A DNA stretch of 27,107 nucleotides from positions 1 through 27,107 of the forward strand of contig JAMQCK010000347.1 of the NCBI GenBank assembly GCA_024196135.1, written 5' to 3'. Below the pieces are notes generated by a model. That model was not told the DNA's origin and searched no databases. It was given only the letters and a program-made list of their open reading frames with translations. Below, piece after piece: positions 20,001-27,107 of the stretch. The position numbers were made by a program, and so were the translations under genes. The stretch is from Pleurotus ostreatus/Saccharomyces cerevisiae fusant. Lineage: Eukaryota > Opisthokonta. Within the stretch, counting starts at the first letter, position 1. The number at the start of each line of letters is the position of its first letter.

Positions 20001-23000
20001 GCTCTTCCTTCCACACGCCATCGATGTCGCGCATGGTGAAGTACACGGGGTACTGGCCCTTGCGGCAGATGAGCACTGAGACGCGACGCACACCACGGTA
20101 GTCCAGCTCGTCCTTGTTGGCGTTGACGAATTCGGCGATCTGCGTAGCCCACTCGTCCTCCGGCATATCGTCTTCCCGCTCGAAGATGCGCAGGGCCAGG
20201 TTCAGCACGTTGGGCGGCTGAACCTTGCCATAGCGCTCGCGGTACTCCTCGGTGTCGAAGACGGGCAGCAACGAGGCGACGTGCTTAAACCCGCGCTTCA
20301 GGGTAGGGAGGTTGGGGAACGACGCAATGGCGCCGGTACGGACCGGCTGCGACTGGTGACGGTTCACGAGGTACGAAAGGTCGCTAACGGACGCCGTCCG
20401 GCGGCTTTCGGTGAGTCTCGGCGTTGATGGCGGGGAGTGCGACTGCCCGATGTTGAAGCGCCACGTAAGGACGTTGGGGTTGTCGCCGTCGTCGAGGTTG
20501 TCGCCCTCTTCGTAGTCGATAGACAGCAGCGTGTACGCACGGTATGCGCGACGCACGTAGACCTCGAGAGCAGCTATATGCGCATTAGCATTGGTATCCA
20601 TCAAAAGGGGACCATTCACTTACCCAACGTCACCATTGGGTCCTTGTGGTTGAAGAACGCCGGCAAGACATCGTACACTGTATACCTCGAGTCACTAAGC
20701 TCCTTGAGCACCTCAGCCGACGGCGTTCTACAATCAGAGTGTTAGAGTCCGTGCATTTGTAGCGGATGCAAAAGCGTACCTCGATGCCGTCTCCTGCTCG
20801 CCGTAGAACTGGTTGGTGACCGCATGCTTGAGTATGCTCTCCATTTGGCTGTGACGCTCCTCGTACGAGGGCATCTGGCCCATGATGAGGACCTCGCGCG
20901 CTTTCAGCGACACGGCGGTTGACGACCTACGGAGCGATCAGACGATGGTCCACAATCTGTGATGAGAGGTACTCACTTCGCCTCCAAAGCAGCCAAGTTC
21001 TGGCATGCCTCATACAAGTGGTTGTCCGCAGTCGAGATGTTCAGCCCACTCGTCTTCACATAGTCGAGCAACGCCAGCACAAGCTTGCCCTTGCTCTGCG
21101 CCTTGATGTGGCTAAGCGCGAGCGAGGCAACCTGGTCGAGGTCGTCCTTGTACTTCTCGCGCAAGGCGAGGATGCGCGCCTCGATGCTGCCACCGAACAG
21201 CTTCTCGGTGTCGACGTAGCGGCTGAGCAGGCCAGCGATCGTCTCGAGCTCATGCCCCTTCAGACCACCCGCGAAGCGATCGAGGACGTCGTAGATGCCC
21301 GCAAGTGACGCGCGGAACATTGCGCGATCCTGCGGGAGCACGCTGTCCTGCGCGTAGTGCTCGACGAGCTTCTTCAAACGCGCCGCGGGGAACTCATGCC
21401 CATCATTCTTCGCCCTCGCCGCCTCGAGGGTCGCGCGGATGCTGTCCTCGAGCTTGGCTGGGATGCGGCCAGAGAGCGACGACAAGATCGCGCTCATCTC
21501 CGAGAAGGGGAGGTCGGGGTCGTGCAGGACGTCGATGAGATCCTTGAGCGTCGACGCCATGATGGCCTGGTTGTCGAAACCGTCGAGGATGTCGTTGAGG
21601 ATGCCGATGCAGCGCAGAAAACGCTGGTAGGGCTTGTTGCCGATGACGCCTGGAGGGCCGGTAGCGGGCAGCAGGCCCTCAAAGGGCTTGGCGTGCTTGA
21701 CGCGGGCGGGGTCGTCCAAGGTGAGGATACCGAGGATGTCGCCGGGCTCAAGGCTGACACCGGGCTGCTTGATGAGCTGGACAACACCGTCCTCCGACGC
21801 CACGAGAGGCATGTACATCTTCATGACCTATAGAAATGTGAGGAAAGGTGCCATTGCTATAGAATAGGGCGAACGTACCTCGATCTCCGCGTACGGCTGG
21901 CCCGCGCCAATGTGGTCGCCACTGTCGACGAAGTACCGAATGAGCTTACCCGGGCTCGGGCTGCGAAGCTGAGTCGGGTCATTCTCCTGCTCAATCAAGC
22001 ACGTCTTCGCGTCCACCATCAAACGCAGGGCGCCGACCTCCTCGCGCCAATACACCGAGTGACTGCGAGCATCAAGCGCGACCAGCAAGCCGCCATCCGC
22101 CAGCGGGCGCGCACCGACCATCGTCCGCCCACCATTGAGGTAGAGGGTCCACGCATTGCGCGAGGAGCGCGTGACCGTGAACGAGTAGCGCACGTTCTCG
22201 TAGATGAAGTCGATGCTGAACACCGTCTTGAGCGTGTCCTTCGCAGGGACCTGGCCCTTCTCGAGCACGCGCTTGTACTCCGTCCAGCACGCCTCAGACG
22301 CGAGGTGCGCCTTGGTGACGGCGCCGCAGATGACGGCGAGCGTCGGGTCAGGGCGCTCGGCGGTGAGCTTGCTGCTGATGAGCGAGTCAAGCCAGCCGGT
22401 CGTGATCGTGTTGTTCTTGAACGCGTCAAGCTCGAGGAGCTTGACCTGGTACTCGACGGTCGTGCGGAAGTCGCCGCGAATGCTGATCTCCTTGAGCGCG
22501 ACAATCATGTTCTTCCGACTCTCCTCGCGGTCCTCGCCGTACGCGAAGATGTGCCCGAACTGCGAGTCGGCGAACTCGTGCAGACCACCCGCGGTGCTGA
22601 CGGAGAAGTAGCCCCAAACGTTTGTGCTCGAGCGGAAGTTGAGCTCCTGCAGGGAACCAGACGAGGGCTTGAAGCCTGCGTCAGGGTTCTCGGCGGTGAT
22701 ACGGACGGCGACGACGTGACCCTTGGGACGGGGCTTGCGCTGCGTGGCGGTCGAGTCAGGGTTGATCATGTCGAAGTCGATCTCGGAGGCCGCGGTCGGG
22801 GCGACGCCATAGAGCTGGCGAATGTCGCGGATGCGGTGAAGGGGGATACCCATAGCCACTTGAAGCTGCGCTGCAGGGAGGTTCACGCCTGACACCATCT
22901 CGGTTGTCGGGTGCTCGACCTGCAGACGCGGGTTCAACTCGAGGAAGTAGAAGTAGTCTTCCGAGGGGCTGTATAGGTCTGCGGGAGCGGTGAGCCAGAG

Positions 23001-24275
23001 AAGCGCTGTAAAGGGTCGTCCACTCACACTCGACCGTTCCTGCGCTGACATATCCCACGAGCTTCGCAAGACGCACCGCGGCGCGCTCCATCTGCTCGAA
23101 GGTCTCCTCCTTCGCGATCGTGACAGGCGCCTCCTCGATGATCTTCTGGTGCCGCCGCTGCACGGAACAATCACGTCCAAAGAGCGAGATTGCGTTGCCG
23201 TACTGATCAGCTAGCAGCTGCACCTCAAGGTGGCGCGCCTGCCCCGCGAGCTTCATGATGAAGATGGGTGACCCTAAGGAGAACGAAGGTTGGAAAGCTG
23301 CAACAGTGCACGGCGCGGACAAAGCTCGCACCAGGGATCTCGCCGGCGACGGCGTGGAACGCGTTCTTGAACGCGTCCGGGTGCTCGACCTTGCGAATAC
23401 CCTTGCCGCCGCCGCCCTCGCTGGCCTTGATCATGACGGGGTAGCCGATCTGCTCCGCCCTCTGCAGACCCTCCTCGACGTTCGTGACGCACGCGTCCTT
23501 GTACGCCTTGTCGGGGACGGTGACGAAGCCGCCGGCGGACATCTCGGTGTCGGCTATGCCGCTGCCGGACCATGGCATGGTGGGGACCTGCGCGTGCTGA
23601 GCGACGATGGTACTGGAAATCTTGTCACCCAAGCTACGCATGGCAGAACCCGGAGGACCAATGAAGACGATCTTGTTCTTGCTGGCCGCGAGGCTTTCGG
23701 GGAGTCGAGGGTTCTCTGACGCGTGACCCCAGCCTGCCCAGACGGCGTGGACGCCAGCACGCTCAGCAATGTCGACGATGAGATCGACGTTCGCGTAGTT
23801 GTTGTTGTTGGTGCCTCCGGGGACCTCGATATAGTTGTCGGCCATGCGAATGTACTCTGCGTTGATCTTCAAGTCTTCCGGTGTAGCCATGACCGTGAAC
23901 TCGATCTCGCGCTCGCGGCCGAAGGTCTCGTAGCACCATTGGCGCACAGATCGGATCTCCTTAACCGCGGCAATACCTGGGGAACTGTAAGATGTGGAAA
24001 GAGAACCATCCGAGGACAATGCAGACCATTGTTCGCGATGAGAACCTAGAGGAGCTCATTAGCGCGCTGCGATCGCAGGAGGGACGCGCTTACGCACCTT
24101 CGTTATGACCGTATGGCCGCCATGAGACTTGACAAAGTCCGCGACGCTGCCTGCGCCGGCCTTGTCAATGGAGTTGCCTCCTGAAAACGCGTCTTGTCAG
24201 CTGCAGAACACGCGACCCGGGGACGGGGTACGCGCCTATGAACTGCTGCACCCTGGAGTGATCGTACGCCGACAT
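17073..24275 (-). CDS. ACC1: Acetyl-CoA carboxylase, single-chain multidomain
   Basis: Exons: 24275-24236, 24180-24098, 24046-24028, 23976-23332, 23273-23028, 22978-21879, 21827-20977, 20926-20780, 20727-20624, 20573-17558, 17505-17073. They sum to 6,684 nt and 2,227 residues, the usual fungal size. It carboxylates acetyl-CoA to malonyl-CoA in the cytosol, the committed step of fatty-acid synthesis. Biotin carboxylase (about 40-560) has [10 protein letters not shown] at 233-242 and [16 protein letters not shown]. The biotin carrier has VMKM with K714, directly after intron 6. A central regulatory region follows, with [11 protein letters not shown]1140 matches the Snf1/AMPK site of yeast Acc1. 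The carboxyltransferase part has SANSGARIG (about 1607-1615), [19 protein letters not shown] (about 1865) and [17 protein letters not shown] (about 1940). The N-terminus [19 protein letters not shown] fits basidiomycete relatives and needs a GC-AG first intron. Exon 3 is only 19 nt. All domains look intact. Confidence 0.97.
24181..24235 (-). other. GC-AG first intron of ACC1
   Basis: This 55-nt intron starts GCGCGT and ends TTTTCAG, with a GCTGAC branch site. Only this donor joins the start exon (..QQFIG) to the conserved GNSIDKAG in frame. The in-frame GT alternative would leave a 31-nt intron and add unrelated residues. Confidence 0.7.
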
Positions 24276-25559
24276 TGTGTGCCTTCAGCCGCGTCTAGTG
24301 AGAGCGGTCCCGGGGACGTCGAGCGCGACGTCAAAGATGGAGGGAGAAGGAGAATAACGATTGGGATTCCTGGGGTTGAATATAAGCTGCACGCATTCCC
24401 CTCCCCCAAAGAATGGTATCCCCATCCGTACTGTGCCGCGTCGATCGGGTCCGCTTTGATCCCTTTACGACAGCTAACTCGCCCCAAGAGAGCGTGTAAT
24501 TTATTCGGACGTCTCTACGACTACAACATTCCCCGATCCGATGCTGTCCCCGCGCTCCCCACCGGATATCGTCAGCCAAGGACGGGCTTCCGAATTGATG
24601 TCCTCCGGCAAATGCCGAAAGTTCAACTTTACTCTCCCACGGTACCCTTAGGTGCTTCCACCACCACGCCTTATGAGCGTGTATCGATAGAGCTCGTGTA
24701 TCTGCCCGCAAGGCTTGAAATCTGTAAGGAAGGCTGACAGGACGAATTGAAGTTCATTCGGGGATGGTAAAGTCCCTTCAATTGGCAGACTAAAGACCTC
24801 GTCACCTTGCTTGCAAGGTATCTACACCTGTCTTATTGACGACGCCACGAGTTTTTTTGCGGCATAAGTACAAACAATCGATGTCATCCGTCACCTGTCC
24901 GCGATAGCGCTGTTGTCGGCGCTTCAGCGCACCCGAGATGGAACTTGCCGTCCCGCCCTATCTGAATGAGTAAGGGATCGAAAACACACAGTCCCGAGAA
25001 CCTGTAGATAAGAGGCTTTGAAGGAAAAGTTGTAAATCTATTTTAAGAGTGCATAATAAAGGTCGGAACGAAATTCGAATGAGGCGTTGAGGTGCAACGG
25101 CACATTCCGGTGTCGGCACCGATAGATCACCTGATTGGTTGAACTCCAGGTCGGCGTTTTGCACGCCATCTTCACCACTCTTCCTTTGATTTCCATGCTT
25201 GTAATAATTCGTATTGGCCACAGGTACTCACTATGCATATATCGAGTAGCAAGAAGGAAGACTACGCGATGGTCGGCGCGTTCTACTTTGGAATGCCCTT
25301 GCCGTGGACAACTCTGACATGAAGATGGGCGGAGAATGAACGAGATAATCCTTCAGGTGCGTAGCAGCTCAATGGCCTCGAGGCACTGCATGTGTTCTGC
25401 TGACCGACATGCAAATTACCGGCATACGGAAGGTACTCTCCTCAAACTGTGGGGATCCTGCCCAGAGACCACCTACCGATACTCTCGAGTCACGCTCGTA
25501 CGTACGGGTTTTTCTTCTGCTCGTATTTGACGGTTACTGTAGATTAGATTAGATACGTC

Positions 25560-25580
25560 GCAGGCCGCAAGGCGGCCTGC
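25560..25580. repeat. Perfect 9-bp inverted repeat with 3-nt loop
   Basis: GCAGGCCGC, AAG, GCGGCCTGC form a very GC-rich hairpin in otherwise featureless DNA. No T-run follows and no gene end is recognised next to it. Confidence 0.8.
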
Positions 25581-26154
25581 CGCATTGGGATTAATCACCA
25601 TCTCTACTCTTACCACCGTCTGCAGCTCGAACCAGCCTCCGCTAGGAGAGGCTTTGAGCAGCAGGCACCGGAAGGGCCGCCTCCCGCCTCGTCGTTGAGT
25701 CTACCTCCGACGCGGGCCTCCATATATTCGATCTCACGCGCGCGCGTCGTTACACGCGCACTACACGCTACCCGAGCGCTCCCGCGCCCAACCGTCGCCA
25801 ACGGGCGACCACTCTGCGCTCGCCCTCACCCGCTCGACTGGCGAGATCCCCACTCGCGGGCCCAGAGCTCCCGCACAAACAAAGGATTTGCACGGACTCT
25901 GTCCGCGCGCTTCGTTCTTCATCCCCCCCTTCTGTGACGGCTCGCGAGTCCTTCATCGCTTCACCCCGCACGGGCGCGAGGAAGGAGATATGAAAGGAAG
26001 GAGTATCGGGCACGGCAACCGCCTTCCAAGGTGGCGACGGCGGGCGTCTTATATTGGACGAGTATGGAGGCCGCCATGTTCTAGAGGGTAGTGAAGGCAG
26101 GGGCGCGAGCATCCTCATCTGCGCTACTGGTGTCATTGACTTGCTGTGCGAGAA

Positions 26155-26190
26155 GGGGGGGGCTAAAGGGGAGAGGGATGGGGCGTAGGG
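26155..26190 (+). other. G-quadruplex-type motif
   Basis: Five G-runs of 8, 4, 3, 4 and 3 Gs are separated by loops of 2-5 nt (CTAAA, AGA, AT, CGTA), which meets the usual G3+ with N1-7 loops pattern. Confidence 0.6.
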
Positions 26191-26893
26191 AAATAAGAGG
26201 GTAAATCTTCATCGGCAGTCGGCAGGAAGGTGTACTTGGAGTGCGGTTAGCGACCGTCGTGCGTGAGCTGTCCCCTTAAGAGAGTCCAAGAGCGCAGGCT
26301 GTGAATCAATAGACGGCGCTAAGTGCATGCACTAAGGCCCAGGGAGAAGGAAATTTGGAGACACGGATCGACCTTCTCAGTAAATAAGCGAGGCGAAGAA
26401 AGGTAAGGAGAGGGCGGGGGGGAATTAGCAAGGGGACGTCGTTGTGCTAGTGCATGTAAGCAGAGAGCTCGCAGGCGCAAGAAAAAACTCCATTAGATTC
26501 AACCTCTATCGAAGACGGGCAAGATGCGCGCAAAAAGGCTAGGGAGGCCTTTGAAGAATTTGGGCTGTTGTCATCATACAAGCTCACTTGACCGAATATT
26601 CGCTAGTCGTGTCCGGAGGATCAAACATTTGAGTACGTACCCGCTACGCAAGCAAGGTTGGGAGCCGGCCCCGCCGGAGCTTCTCTAGTCCATCGTTGTG
26701 AATTCAAAGTGGCATACATACTCTGTATGAGGCTTGTCAATGGTTCCATGCGCGACACAGCCTCGGTACAGTCACCGCTCAATATGCCAGAGGCTTCCGG
26801 CTTCTTAGGGGTAATCCTTTGAATACACACCTTCAGGCGCGCGGTAAGACGACGAGAAACTACTCCATAGGAGCAATATGCGCAAGAGAACCA

Positions 26894-27106
26894 TCACATG
26901 TGTGACGACGGCTTAAGGGCAGATCTATGAGTATCCCAAGGTATCCCAGCGCCATGGGCTCGAGTCCACCGCACATTTGCCACCAATAATTCACCGGCAG
27001 CAACATCGATCTCCTGTCCTCCCACGAACGCTAGCATTTTCTCATTGATCTGTCCTGGCAATCGTGCCCAGGCTCCTGCGCCCAGAAGATAGCGAGTGTG
27101 CTCACT
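26894..27106 (-). CDS. Possible 3' exon of a gene running off the window
   Basis: The minus strand is open from the window edge to a TGA at 26894-26896, giving 70 residues. The composition looks protein-like (RYLLGAGAWARLPGQINEKM; QEIDVAAGELLVANVRW). I do not recognise the family. A 70-codon open frame can occur by chance at this GC content, so the call is weak. The start would lie beyond the right edge. Confidence 0.25.
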   Translation of the reverse strand, partial: SEHTRYLLGAGAWARLPGQINEKMLAFVGGQEIDVAAGELLVANVRWTRAHGAGIPWDTHRSALKPSSHM

Positions 27107-27107
27107 G

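Larger units (their letters stand above)
24276..26893. other. Right-hand gene-poor region with ACC1 promoter
   Basis: The first few hundred bases should be the ACC1 promoter and leader: a pyrimidine-rich tract on the minus strand at about 24330-24365 and a TTATATT at about 24381-24387. Beyond about 24.8 kb I find no splice-consistent gene. Reading frames here are short and unlike known proteins. Notable items are a perfect hairpin at 25560-25580, a CG-alternating run near 25735-25747 and a G-rich tract at 26155-26190. Confidence 0.5.

Noticed and set aside
21912..22892. 326-codon open frame on the plus strand
   Set aside because: It is antisense to the conserved biotin carboxylase exon of ACC1 and arises from GC-rich codon bias on the other strand.
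24199..24229. GT-AG alternative for the ACC1 first intron
   Set aside because: The in-frame GT donor would leave a 31-nt intron and insert unrelated residues, destroying the conserved FIGGNSID junction.
24129..24737. 202-codon plus-strand open frame
   Set aside because: It overlaps the ACC1 start exons and promoter in antisense and resembles no family.
1..27107. tRNA, rRNA or CRISPR features
   Set aside because: No cloverleaf with a convincing T-arm, no rRNA-like sequence and no regularly spaced direct repeats were seen; CRISPR is not expected in a fungal nuclear genome.

Overview
This window is nuclear DNA from a filamentous basidiomycete, most likely an Agaricomycete and possibly of the Polyporales; the exact lineage is an inference. 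Almost every gene is cut by many 45-65 bp GT-AG introns with CTNAC/CTGAC-like branch sites. The coding DNA is GC-rich. The gene set includes an agaricomycete-type expanded protein-kinase family, a polyporopepsin-like A1 protease and a single-chain 2,227-residue acetyl-CoA carboxylase. I rebuilt the spliced gene models by hand, checking splice sites, frame and motif continuity.

Left part (1-3.4 kb): two tandem paralogous protein-kinase-like genes on the minus strand. Copy A (2908-1671) is complete. Copy B (1258 to about 241) has the same intron positions but lost its last C-lobe exon. From 3.4 to 5.4 kb, on the plus strand, lies a 14-exon gene for a 428-residue, mostly disordered Ser/Pro/His-rich protein. 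Twelve of its 13 introns are phase 2, including eleven in a row, and one exon is only 9 nt.

Middle (6.0-11.5 kb): an eight-exon F-box/leucine-rich-type gene (minus) is divergent from, and 159 bp away from, RPP1 (plus), the Rpp30-like subunit of RNase P/MRP. RPP1 then converges, with only 62 bp between stop codons, on a family-16 SAM-dependent methyltransferase gene (minus). A 1.1 kb gap follows, with an AT-rich block and a degenerate 21-bp minisatellite.

Right-centre (12.6-24.3 kb), all minus strand: a secreted, probably GPI-anchored aspartic protease; a second family-16 methyltransferase (RKM5-like) with a heptad-repeat insert inside its catalytic domain; and ACC1, the multidomain acetyl-CoA carboxylase that commits acetyl-CoA to fatty-acid synthesis. 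ACC1 keeps its biotin site and a Snf1-type phosphorylation site; its first intron appears to use a GC donor.

Right end (24.3-27.1 kb): no convincing complete gene. It holds the ACC1 promoter, a perfect short hairpin, a G-rich quadruplex-type tract and perhaps the 3' exon of a gene that runs off the window.

The genes do not form a single pathway or operon; this is ordinary fungal gene order. The most unusual items are the phase-2 exon train, the heptad insert in the methyltransferase, the GC-AG intron in ACC1, and the kinase pair that lacks the usual ATP-anchoring lysine.
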